From JASFBA01 sp034433695 (GTDB taxonomy: Bacteria > Chloroflexota > Chloroflexia > DTKN01), in the NCBI GenBank assembly GCA_034433695.1, contig DAOUAK010000164.1, positions 1-32,147 on the forward strand: 32,147 nucleotides of DNA, read 5' to 3'. The translations under genes and the position numbers were made by a program. Positions 15,959-23,299 of this stretch are shown one piece after another. The notes beneath the pieces were generated by a model that worked only from the letters and a program-made list of their open reading frames with translations, was not told the DNA's origin and ran no database searches. Within the stretch, counting starts at the first letter, position 1, and each line of letters starts with the position of its first letter.

Positions 15959-16759
15959 ATGCGTTTTGCCCTCTCTTCCGGCTCGCTCTATACCTATGGC
16001 CTGGACCGCTTCTTCCAACTGGCTGCCGAGGCCGGCTTTGACGGCGTGGAGGTCGTCATAGACGCCCGCTTCGATACCCGACACCCGGCCTACCTCCACC
16101 GGTTGATGGAACGCTATCGCCTGCCCATCCTCAGCCTCCATGCCCCCTTCCGTCCGGACCGGCTGGAGGGCTGGCCACAGAGCCCCTCGCGCAGCATCGC
16201 CGCCGCCGCCGAAGTAGCCAAACAGGTGGGAGCCGAACTTGTCGTCGCCCACCTGCCGTTCTGGACCGACCGGGGGTATGCGCGCTGGCTCCTCCACGAC
16301 CTGGCTGCCTGGCAAAAGGGAAACCCCAACCCCCAGATCGCCCTGGAGAACATGCCGCTGAAGTGGTTTCGCTGGTGGCCCTTTCCGCTGGACCTCTGGA
16401 GGCTGAACCGGCTGGAAGAATGGACCTCCTTCCCCCGGCTTTGCCTGGACACCACCCACCTGGCAACCAAGGGGTTGGAGGCGCTTTCGGTCTATGAGCG
16501 ATGGCGGGAAAAAGTGGTGCACGTCCACCTCTCTAACGCCCTGCGGAAAGGACGGCACATCCGGGAACACCGCCGCCTGGAGGATGGATACCTGGACCTG
16601 GGGCGCTTTCTGGGCCGGCTGGCCGAAGACGGTTACCCGGGCATCGTGGTCGTGGAACTCCAGCCACGGGTGCTGGAGGCGGAGGACGAAGAGCGGGCGC
16701 GCGTCCATCTACGGCATCAACTGGCCTTCTGCCGGAAGTACGGAAAGAAGGAGGCATAA
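15959..16759 (+). CDS. TIM-barrel sugar-phosphate isomerase / AP endonuclease 2-like protein
   Basis: A 266-residue protein with the xylose isomerase-like TIM barrel (AP_endonuc_2 family): AEAGFDGVEVVID, LPILSLHAPF, AELVVAHLPFW, IALENMPL, RLCLDTTHLA, VVHVHLSNA, and a final IVVVELQP strand. Metal-ligand type residues (Glu, Asp/His, His, Glu) occur at the strand ends. The family includes sugar epimerases/isomerases and endonuclease IV; the substrate cannot be assigned. It directly abuts miaA and the PLP enzyme gene, with no gaps. Confidence 0.82.
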   Translation: MRFALSSGSLYTYGLDRFFQLAAEAGFDGVEVVIDARFDTRHPAYLHRLMERYRLPILSLHAPFRPDRLEGWPQSPSRSIAAAAEVAKQVGAELVVAHLPFWTDRGYARWLLHDLAAWQKGNPNPQIALENMPLKWFRWWPFPLDLWRLNRLEEWTSFPRLCLDTTHLATKGLEALSVYERWREKVVHVHLSNALRKGRHIREHRRLEDGYLDLGRFLGRLAEDGYPGIVVVELQPRVLEAEDEERARVHLRHQLAFCRKYGKKEA

Positions 16760-17950
16760 ATGGACCCGCGTAGTATTTTTACCCAGGCCGTCCACGCCGG
16801 GGAACGTGCGCCCCGGCCGGACTATACCCCCGTGGTGACCCCCATTTACAACAGCGTGGTCTACCTCTACGACGAGGTAGACACCTTGCACCGGATTCTG
16901 GCCGGAGAGCGTCCCGGCTATGTCTATTCTCGCTACGGCAACCCCACCACCGCTGCCCTGGAGGAGGCCGTGGCCGTCCTGGAAGGAGGGGAATGTGCCG
17001 TCGCCTTTGCTTCGGGCATGGCCGCCCTCCACGCGGCGCTCCTGGCTACGGGCTTGCGGAGCGGCGATACGGTCGTCGCCGCCCGCGATCTCTACGGGGT
17101 CACCTACGCCCTGCTCTCCGAAATCCTGTCCCCGTTGGGGATTCACACCCGTTTCGTCCAGATCGCCCAAAGCGAGGAAGTCGTCGCCGCCCTGGAGGAG
17201 GAGCGCCCCCGGGTTCTTCTTCTGGAAACGATGTCCAACCCGCTCCTGGTCATGCCGGACCTGCCTCTTCTGGCGGAGGCGGCGCATCGTGTGGGAGCGC
17301 AGGTGCTGGTGGACAACACCTTTGCCACCCCCTATCTCCTGCGCCCACTGGAGCACGGCGCCGATTATGTCATCCATAGCCTGACGAAGTACCTGGCCGG
17401 CCACGACGATGTCCTGGGCGGCATCGTCGTAACCCGGGCAGAGCAGGCCGGCCCGCTCCGCCGGCAGGCCCAGGTGGTAGGGGCGGTCTTGGGGCCGAAC
17501 GAGGCCTGGCTGGCCCACCGTGGGCTGAAGACGCTGGCCCTCCGGATGCGGGCCCACTGCGAAAATGCCGCCCGGGTGGCCTCCTGGCTGGCAGAGCATC
17601 CCCGGGTGCGCCGCGTCTACTACCCCGGCCGGCCGGACCATCCCCAGCACGCCGTCGCCGCCCGGCTCTTTCGCCCGGGCGCCTTCGGTGGGATGGTCTC
17701 CTTCGAACTGGCTGAAGGCACAGCCGAAGCGGCCCTGGCCTTTATGGAACGCCTGCGGCTGGTCCTTCCGGGGACGACCCTGGGCTGCATCCACAGCCTG
17801 GTGCTCTACCCGGCCCGCTCCTCTCACCGCGCCCTGACCCCCGAGCAGCGTGCCGCCTGGGGCATCGGCGAGGGCCTCGTGCGCCTCTCGGTGGGCATCG
17901 AGGATGTGGAAGAGATCATCGCCGACCTGGAACAGGCGCTGGGTGGGTAA
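16760..17950 (+). CDS. PLP-dependent trans-sulfuration enzyme (cystathionine gamma-synthase/lyase family)
   Basis: A 396-residue Cys/Met-metabolism PLP enzyme. It has PVVTPIYNSVVY near the N-terminus, YSRYGNPT, FASGMAA for phosphate binding, Asp185 in VDNTFATPY, and Lys210 in SLTKYLAGHDDV, the Schiff-base lysine. The C-terminal LGCIHSLVLYPA and VRLSVGIEDVEEII segments are typical. Members carry out cystathionine gamma-synthase, cystathionine gamma-lyase, methionine gamma-lyase or sulfhydrylase reactions; sequence alone does not separate these. The ATG follows the previous stop directly, with AAGGAGG upstream. It is the last gene of the HD-GYP/miaA operon. Confidence 0.9.
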   Translation: MDPRSIFTQAVHAGERAPRPDYTPVVTPIYNSVVYLYDEVDTLHRILAGERPGYVYSRYGNPTTAALEEAVAVLEGGECAVAFASGMAALHAALLATGLRSGDTVVAARDLYGVTYALLSEILSPLGIHTRFVQIAQSEEVVAALEEERPRVLLLETMSNPLLVMPDLPLLAEAAHRVGAQVLVDNTFATPYLLRPLEHGADYVIHSLTKYLAGHDDVLGGIVVTRAEQAGPLRRQAQVVGAVLGPNEAWLAHRGLKTLALRMRAHCENAARVASWLAEHPRVRRVYYPGRPDHPQHAVAARLFRPGAFGGMVSFELAEGTAEAALAFMERLRLVLPGTTLGCIHSLVLYPARSSHRALTPEQRAAWGIGEGLVRLSVGIEDVEEIIADLEQALGG

Positions 17951-18040
17951 GCGCTGCAAGAGGATCATGCCTTCTCGGAGCGCCTTGTCGCCCTCTTTCC
18001 TCTCCCTTGACCGCTTTTGTCGAAAGGAGGAGGATAAGGG

Positions 18041-18577
18041 ATGAGGACAGGTATCGCGACGGCCATCATCCTTGCCCTGGCCACCTTGCCCGGCTGCGTC
18101 CCTTCGGCCTCCTCGCTGTATACCGCCGTTCCGGGCGACCTCCTGCTTCCCGCCGACTGGGAAATCGCCTCCGCCATCCTGGCCGATGTTACTGGAGACG
18201 ACATGCCGGAATGGGTGCTTCTGGTCTGGCGGCCCTGGCAGGACTGGCCCATCCAGCGCTGGCTTTCCATCCCCAGCCCCATCGCGGGCTTTCACGACGC
18301 GACCGGCCGGAGTTGCCACCTCGTCTTGCTCGATCCCCGTACCGGACGCGAGGTTTGGGCCGGCTCGGCCTTGCCGGTGCCCTTCCTGGCCCTGGCGGCC
18401 CGTGACGTGGATGGCGATGGGCGTAATGAGGTGATCACCCTAGAAGGGGATTACGCGACCGGGCGCCTCGGCCCTCTTGCTTACCTGGACATCTGGCGCT
18501 GGAACGGCTTTGGCTTTACCCTGGAGGGGCGATTTCCTCTTCCGGGCAGGTGGATCCTAGGGAAAGGGCGCAATTGA
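18041..18577 (+). CDS. Small lipoprotein with FG-GAP/VCBS-like repeats
   Basis: A 178-residue predicted lipoprotein. The signal peptide ends in the lipobox LPGC (Cys19). The mature part has two FG-GAP/VCBS-like calcium-loop motifs, ADVTGDDMPEWVLL and RDVDGDGRNEVITLEG, as in extracellular beta-propeller proteins. It is short for a complete propeller and may be a partial one or a truncated copy; the C-terminus ends abruptly at ILGKGRN. The ATG is preceded by a strong AAAGGAGGAGG. It follows the trans-sulfuration gene by 90 bp with no clear terminator or promoter in the gap. Confidence 0.78.
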   Translation: MRTGIATAIILALATLPGCVPSASSLYTAVPGDLLLPADWEIASAILADVTGDDMPEWVLLVWRPWQDWPIQRWLSIPSPIAGFHDATGRSCHLVLLDPRTGREVWAGSALPVPFLALAARDVDGDGRNEVITLEGDYATGRLGPLAYLDIWRWNGFGFTLEGRFPLPGRWILGKGRN

Positions 18578-18620
18578 ATTATGCCCACACTTTCCTTTTG
18601 GGTAATGTTTATGGAATAAC

Positions 18621-18649
18621 TTGACAAATCCCTGCTGGAGGGTTATAAA
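18621..18649 (+). promoter_or_regulatory. Strong sigma70-like promoter for the DUF3160 gene
   Basis: A perfect TTGACA (18621-18626), a 17-bp spacer, and TATAAA (18644-18649) lie in a locally AT-rich stretch. The expected start near 18656 gives a leader of about 31 nt. Confidence 0.78.
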
Positions 18650-18686
18650 TAAAAACGTGAAAGAAGGATGACAAGAGGAGGTTCCG

Positions 18687-20930
18687 ATGAAAAAAGCCCT
18701 GGTTGGGCTTCTTTTCGTTATCCTATCCGCCTGTATGCCCCCCTCGTTCCCGACGGCTGGACCTATCCCGACCGAGGTTGCCCCCACGGTTCCTCCTATT
18801 TCCCCTACGCCGAAGCCGTCCCCAAGGCCGACCTCGCCCCCCGTCCCCTCGACCGGCGTTCTGCCTACACCACCACCGGTTGGGCGCGGGCCGGGCTTTG
18901 CCGCCTACCGGGAGGTGCCGGTTACCTTGCCCCCTACCTATCAGGGGTATGCCCTGCCGGTAGACCTCGATGCTTTGGGCAATTACGACAGGTTCACCTT
19001 CAGCGAGCGACAAAGTGCGCTCCTTTCCCAGAACGGCTTTCTTGTTGCGCCGGCCGAGTGGTTGGAGTTTTACCAGGTATACGAGGACACCCGGTATCAG
19101 GATCTTCCCGTCTTTGTCACCACCGACTCGGTCTACCACGTCTACCACCTGATCTTTGACAAGATCCTGCGCGACCTGGAACGGGAGCACTTTGAGCCGG
19201 CCATCCGTACCCTCACCGCGGCCTGCCTGCAGTCTGCTCAGAACCTTTATGCCGAATTGCGGGGAACGGCGCTGGAAAAGCCCGCCCGTAACGTCGTCGC
19301 TTACTTTGCCGTGGCCGATGCCCTCATTAACCCTGCCTCCGTTCCCCCGCCGGAGGTGGCCGATCGGGTGGCAAAGGAACTGGCACTCATCGAGGCCCAC
19401 GCAGGTCCACATGCCAGCCCGATCTTCAGCCAGGATTGCCCGAGTGTTTGCAACCCCTGCGCCAGCACGCCCGAGTGCAGCAAAGAGCCCTGCCTCTGCG
19501 AGGATTACTCCCAGTACGTCCCCCGCGGCCATTATACCCGCAGCGAGCAACTCCAGCGCTACTTCCGCGCCATGATGTGGTACGGCCGCATCAACATGCG
19601 CCTGCTCCAGCCCGACGAGACCCGTATGGCGCTGCTTATCACCTACATTCTGCGCAACACCGACGTGGATGGCCGTCCGGCTGCCGAGGTCTGGTCCCAG
19701 GTCTATGATCCCACCGTCTTTCTCGTCGGCAAGGCGGACGACCTGGGCTTTCACGAGTACGGCGCACTCTGGGACGCCATCTTCGACCCCGACGCTTCGG
19801 CCTCATCCGTCGCCGATGAGGCCAAGTTTGCGGCCTTTCTCGCCGCCGCCCGACAACTCCCACCGCCCCAGATCAACTCGATGTGGGTCTATATCTGGGA
19901 GGACGAAGAGGAAGTTACCCAGGGCTTTCGCTTCATGGGGCAGCGTTTCGTCCTGGATGCCTATATCTTTGAGCAACTGATCGAGCGCGAGGTCAGCGGG
20001 CGCTGGTTGCCCAAAGGGCTTGACGTGCTGGCGGCGATGGGCTCCGAAGAGGCCTACGCCATCCTTGACGAGATGGGCGAGACGGCTTACCCCCGCTATC
20101 CGGAGCAAATGGCGAAATTGCGTAAAGAAATCTCGGCCCTGCAACTCGACTCCTGGACCCAGAACCTCTACTGGGCCTGGCTCTATGCACTCCAGGCTCT
20201 GATCGAGCCCAAGGGCGCGCCGTACCCGGCTTTTATGCAGACCCGGGCCTGGGCGCGCAAGGACATCCACACTGCCCTGGGCTCCTGGACCGAACTGAAG
20301 CACGATACCATCCTCTACGCCAAACAGGTAATGGCGGAAATGGGAGGTGGACCGCTGCCGACGCCACCCCGTGGCTGGGTCGAGCCCAACCCCAAAGCCT
20401 ATGCCCGCCTGCTGGCCCTGACCCAGATGACCCGCGACGGGCTGGAGAGCCGGGGGCTCTTGAGCGAGAAGGTGCGCATCAACCTCTGGCGTCTGGAGGA
20501 ACTGTCCACCTTCCTTCTGGACGTAGCCCAGCGCGAACTGGCCGGCCAGCCTCTTACCGACCGGGACTATGAGCGTATCCACTACTACGGGGGAGAGTTA
20601 GAGGCCATTACCCTGGCCGCTGCCGATCGGGAAGAGGGGGGTGGGCAACCCTTCTTCGAGGAGGAGGAACAGGCGGCGCTTGTGGCCGACGTGGCCACCG
20701 ATCCCCGCGGTGAGGTGTTGGAAGAAGCCATCGGCCGCATCTTCGAAATCTACGTCGTCGTCCCGGACGGTGACGGTGGGTTGCACATCGCTCGAGGCGG
20801 GGTCTTTTCCTACTATGAGTTTCCCTGGGCGATGGGAGATCGCCTGACCGACGAAAAATGGCGGGCGATGTTGGCCTCTGGCGAAGTGCCCGATCAGCCG
20901 GAGTGGACGGCCGATTTTATCAGCAAGTAG
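18687..20930 (+). CDS. DUF3160 lipoprotein with cysteine-rich insert
   Basis: A 747-residue lipoprotein: lipobox LSAC (Cys16), then a Pro/Thr-rich linker to about residue 70, then a DUF3160 domain filling the rest. The domain shows YRFTFS-like and TTDSVYHVYHLIFDKILRDLE segments, PRGHYTRSEQLQRYFRAMMW, and DIHTALGSWTELKHDTILY. Residues 251-271 contain six cysteines with spacing x3, x2, x5, x4, x1, just before the PRGHYTRSE motif. The function of DUF3160 is unknown; its all-helical outside domain carries conserved His/Glu/Asp that could bind metal (inference). GAGGAGG lies 5 nt before the ATG, and a strong promoter drives it alone. Confidence 0.88.
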   Translation: MKKALVGLLFVILSACMPPSFPTAGPIPTEVAPTVPPISPTPKPSPRPTSPPVPSTGVLPTPPPVGRGPGFAAYREVPVTLPPTYQGYALPVDLDALGNYDRFTFSERQSALLSQNGFLVAPAEWLEFYQVYEDTRYQDLPVFVTTDSVYHVYHLIFDKILRDLEREHFEPAIRTLTAACLQSAQNLYAELRGTALEKPARNVVAYFAVADALINPASVPPPEVADRVAKELALIEAHAGPHASPIFSQDCPSVCNPCASTPECSKEPCLCEDYSQYVPRGHYTRSEQLQRYFRAMMWYGRINMRLLQPDETRMALLITYILRNTDVDGRPAAEVWSQVYDPTVFLVGKADDLGFHEYGALWDAIFDPDASASSVADEAKFAAFLAAARQLPPPQINSMWVYIWEDEEEVTQGFRFMGQRFVLDAYIFEQLIEREVSGRWLPKGLDVLAAMGSEEAYAILDEMGETAYPRYPEQMAKLRKEISALQLDSWTQNLYWAWLYALQALIEPKGAPYPAFMQTRAWARKDIHTALGSWTELKHDTILYAKQVMAEMGGGPLPTPPRGWVEPNPKAYARLLALTQMTRDGLESRGLLSEKVRINLWRLEELSTFLLDVAQRELAGQPLTDRDYERIHYYGGELEAITLAAADREEGGGQPFFEEEEQAALVADVATDPRGEVLEEAIGRIFEIYVVVPDGDGGLHIARGGVFSYYEFPWAMGDRLTDEKWRAMLASGEVPDQPEWTADFISK

Positions 20931-20952
20931 CCACGTGGAGTGCAGGAAGCGT

Positions 20953-20981
20953 TTGACAAAGTGTTGAGGGTATGTTATTCT
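20953..20981 (+). promoter_or_regulatory. Sigma70-like promoter for the AbrB/PIN pair
   Basis: A perfect TTGACA (20953-20958), a 17-bp spacer, and TATTCT (20976-20981). The expected start is near 20988, about 35 nt before the antitoxin ATG. Such antitoxins usually repress their own promoter. Confidence 0.6.
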
Positions 20982-21022
20982 ATTTTTCGGAAATTCCTAC
21001 TTTGGAAAACACGGAGGCGTGG

Positions 21023-21298
21023 ATGATGGCCGAGAAGGAGTTGACCAGGATCGTGAAGCCGCTGGCCAAAGGGCAGATCACTATCCCCGTGGAGTTCAGA
21101 CGACGGTTGAACATTGACGCAGATACCTTTTTCCAAGTCACCCTAAAGGAGGGGAAAATAGAAATCATCCCCCTACGGCTGAGACCGGAGGAGGGGGCCC
21201 TGCTTCGGGAATACACAGATGAGGAAATCCAGCGCTTTTTTGAAGAGGACAGGCTTGACCCGGAGACTCTGGCCAGGGTCCGCCGTCTCCTGGGGTGA
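21023..21298 (+). CDS. AbrB/MazE-like antitoxin (SpoVT-AbrB domain)
   Basis: A 91-residue protein with the swapped-hairpin AbrB DNA-binding fold: VKPLAKGQITIPVEFRRRLNI, then FFQVTLKEGKIEIIPL. The C-terminal tail (EEIQRFFEEDRLDPETLARVRRLL) probably wraps the toxin. A GGAGG at 21013-21017 supports ATG 21023 or 21026; a longer frame from 20972 overlaps the promoter and is unlikely. It is followed by a PIN-domain gene that overlaps its stop or starts 17 bp later, the usual antitoxin-toxin order. Confidence 0.87.
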   Translation: MMAEKELTRIVKPLAKGQITIPVEFRRRLNIDADTFFQVTLKEGKIEIIPLRLRPEEGALLREYTDEEIQRFFEEDRLDPETLARVRRLLG

Positions 21299-21315
21299 GA
21301 TGGGAATTTGTCGGC

Positions 21316-21744
21316 ATGAAAATTTTCCTCGATGCTAGCGTTTTTATCGCCGCATCCGGCTCGTCCGAAGGAGGCTCTTCTGTCGTGCTGGACCTTTGCA
21401 AACGGGGCCGATTCCGTGCCGTGTGCACCAGGAGGGTTCTCCAGGAGGCCGAGAGGAACGTCCGCCGCGAACTGGGGGCGGAGGCCCTGTTGCGACTTTA
21501 CCGGGAACTGGCCGATCTCAATCCAACCCTGGAAGCGCCTCCCACACCTGAAGAGGTCGCAGCCTGCGAGCCCATCGTCGGAGAGAAAGATGCCCATGTC
21601 CTGGCGGCCGCCTTGAGGAGCGAAGCCGATGTCCTTCTCACCCTGGATCGAAAGCATTTTATGGCCGAGAAGGTACAGGATGCCGGCTTGAGGCTGAAAA
21701 TCGCCACACCGGGCGATTTCCTGCGGGAATGGTTGGAGGAATAA
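21316..21744 (+). CDS. PIN-domain toxin (putative ribonuclease)
   Basis: A 142-residue PIN domain with acidic residues in family positions: Asp6 in IFLDASVF, Glu44 in the RRVLQEAERN helix, Asp92 in EKDAHVLAAA, and Asp111 in LLTLDRKHF. These bind Mg or Mn ions and cleave RNA. In complex with the AbrB-type partner it would be neutralised. ATG 21316 gives the canonical N-terminus; an in-frame GTG at 21295 overlaps the antitoxin stop (GTGA) and would add 7 residues. All key residues are present, so the pair looks intact. Confidence 0.87.
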   Translation: MKIFLDASVFIAASGSSEGGSSVVLDLCKRGRFRAVCTRRVLQEAERNVRRELGAEALLRLYRELADLNPTLEAPPTPEEVAACEPIVGEKDAHVLAAALRSEADVLLTLDRKHFMAEKVQDAGLRLKIATPGDFLREWLEE

Positions 21745-21831
21745 GGTGAGCATACTTTGCGCATCCCAGGCGGGTAACTCCGGCGCGATTTTGGAGACCT
21801 AGGCAACCTGCTAGCCGGAAGGAAATACAAC

Positions 21832-21857
21832 CCGGCGTAAAGGTTCGCCGGCGTTTT
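21832..21857 (+). terminator. Intrinsic terminator or leader hairpin between PIN and PPC genes
   Basis: CCGGCG (21832-21837) pairs with CGCCGG (21846-21851) across TAAAGGTT and is followed by CGTTTTC. It may end the toxin-antitoxin transcript or act as an attenuator for the gene starting at 21880. Confidence 0.45.
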
Positions 21858-21879
21858 CATCCTGGAATCGGAGGTAGAC

Positions 21880-22311
21880 ATGGCACAAGCGGTAGAATTT
21901 CGTCTCGGGCGTTTCTTCCTCGGTCGGCTCCTGGAGGGACAGGACCCGCTGGCGGCCCTGGCCGATTTCTGCCGGGAAAAAGGGGTGCGGGCCGGCTGGC
22001 TCTCGGCCATCGGCACCCTTCGCCGGGCCGTCCTGGGCTATTTCGATGAGACACGCCGGGAGTACCTGCACATCCCGGTGGAAGGCTTCCGGGAGATCGC
22101 TTCCTGCCAGGGGAACGTCTCCCTCCGCGATGGGCAACCCCTTGTCCACCTGCACATCGTCCTTTCGGCCGAGGACGGCAGCACGGTGGCCGGCCATCTT
22201 CTGGAGGGGGAAACCTTCGTCGGCGAATTCTACTTGCAGGAGGTGCTGGGGCCGGCCCTGGTTCGCCGGTTCGACCCCCAGAGCGGGCTGGCCCTCTGGG
22301 CGTTCCCATGA
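21880..22311 (+). CDS. PPC/DUF296-domain protein
   Basis: A 143-residue single-domain protein of the PPC (plant and prokaryote conserved, DUF296) family. Markers are LADFCREKGVRAGWLSAIGTL, HLHIVLS with its paired histidines, and GHLLEG. These proteins form trimers that bind metal; in plants the domain is attached to AT-hook DNA-binding motifs, but bacterial members stand alone and their job is unclear. The ATG has GGAGG 5 nt upstream (21869-21873). Its stop overlaps the next start (ATGA at 22308), so the Nudix-GNAT protein is translationally coupled. Confidence 0.88.
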   Translation: MAQAVEFRLGRFFLGRLLEGQDPLAALADFCREKGVRAGWLSAIGTLRRAVLGYFDETRREYLHIPVEGFREIASCQGNVSLRDGQPLVHLHIVLSAEDGSTVAGHLLEGETFVGEFYLQEVLGPALVRRFDPQSGLALWAFP

Positions 22312-23276
22312 CCGTGGTGATGCGCTTCTGCCCCCGCTGTGGGCACGAACTCGAACGGCGTGAACAGGCCGGCCGGGTGCGCGACGTCTGTCCGTCCTGC
22401 GGCTTTGTCTACTACCACAACCCCCTGCCCGGTGTGGCCGTGATCGTCGAACGGCCGGAGGGCCTGGTCCTGGTGCGCCGCAAGTACCCTCCCCAGGCCG
22501 GCGGCTGGTGCTTCCCGGCCGGTTTTGTCGAGGCCGGAGAAAGCAGCGAGCAGACGGCCGTCCGCGAGTGCCGGGAAGAGACCGGACTGGAGGTGGCCAT
22601 AGACCGGCTGGTAGGGGTCTATTCCTTCGACGACGACCCCCCCGGCGGGGTGGTCATCTTCTACACGGCCCACGAGGTAGGAGGCTCCCTCCGGGCCGGC
22701 GACGATGCTGCCGAGGTGCGCATCTTCCCGCCGGAAGAGATGCCCCGGCTGGCCTTTCGCACCCACCGGGAGGCGCTGGAGCGCTGGAAGCGGGAACGGC
22801 GACATCCCCCGGAGGCTTTTCCCGAGGCCGAGGTCTGGCTGGAACCCCTGCCGGGACTGTGCATTCGCCGGGCTACCCCCCGGGACGAAGAACGGGTTCT
22901 GGAACTCCTCCGCCTGATTCCCGACCTGCCCGACACGGAAGAGAATCTCCGGGCAGCCCGACAACGCCTGCGGGAAAGCCCCTTCCTGGAGGTGCTGGTG
23001 GCAGAGTTAGAAGGGGAAGTCGTCGGATTCCTCTCGATGTCCTTCCCCATCGGCCTTTCAGGGGCGCGGGCGCTCATTGATGAACTGGCCGTGGAACCGG
23101 CCCATCGCCGCAAGGGAATCGGGGCCAGCCTGGTGGAAGCGGCCATACGCCTGGCCCGCCAGCGAGGGAGCACCCACCTCCTCGTGGACACTTCCCGCGC
23201 CAACGAGCCGGCCCAGGCCTTTTACCGCGCCTGCGGCTTCCCCAGCGGCGGCATCTCCCCCCTCCGCATCGCCTGA
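22308..23276 (+). CDS. Zinc ribbon-Nudix-GNAT fusion protein
   Basis: A 322-residue three-domain protein. Residues 8-31 form a zinc ribbon (CPRC at 8-11, CPSC at 28-31). Residues about 38-160 are a Nudix hydrolase with a complete box: Gly72, Glu78, REcrEE at 86-91, and Gly93. Residues about 168-322 are a GNAT acyltransferase with FLEVLVAELEGEVVGFLS, IDELAVEPAHRRKGIG for acyl-CoA binding, and NEPAQAFYRACGF. The Nudix part resembles NADH pyrophosphatase-like enzymes that hydrolyse X-linked nucleoside diphosphates; the GNAT substrate is unknown. Joining both activities in one chain is uncommon. Its start overlaps the PPC gene; an in-frame ATG at 22320 is an alternative. Confidence 0.9.
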   Translation: MTVVMRFCPRCGHELERREQAGRVRDVCPSCGFVYYHNPLPGVAVIVERPEGLVLVRRKYPPQAGGWCFPAGFVEAGESSEQTAVRECREETGLEVAIDRLVGVYSFDDDPPGGVVIFYTAHEVGGSLRAGDDAAEVRIFPPEEMPRLAFRTHREALERWKRERRHPPEAFPEAEVWLEPLPGLCIRRATPRDEERVLELLRLIPDLPDTEENLRAARQRLRESPFLEVLVAELEGEVVGFLSMSFPIGLSGARALIDELAVEPAHRRKGIGASLVEAAIRLARQRGSTHLLVDTSRANEPAQAFYRACGFPSGGISPLRIA

Positions 23277-23299
23277 TCCCGTCGCCGGAACGCTTCACG

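Noticed and set aside
21745..21879. Known riboswitch classes (SAM, cobalamin, TPP, cyclic di-GMP)
   Set aside because: Short pieces such as GGCAACC recall SAM-type cores, but the full consensus and pairing pattern are absent, so no class is claimed.
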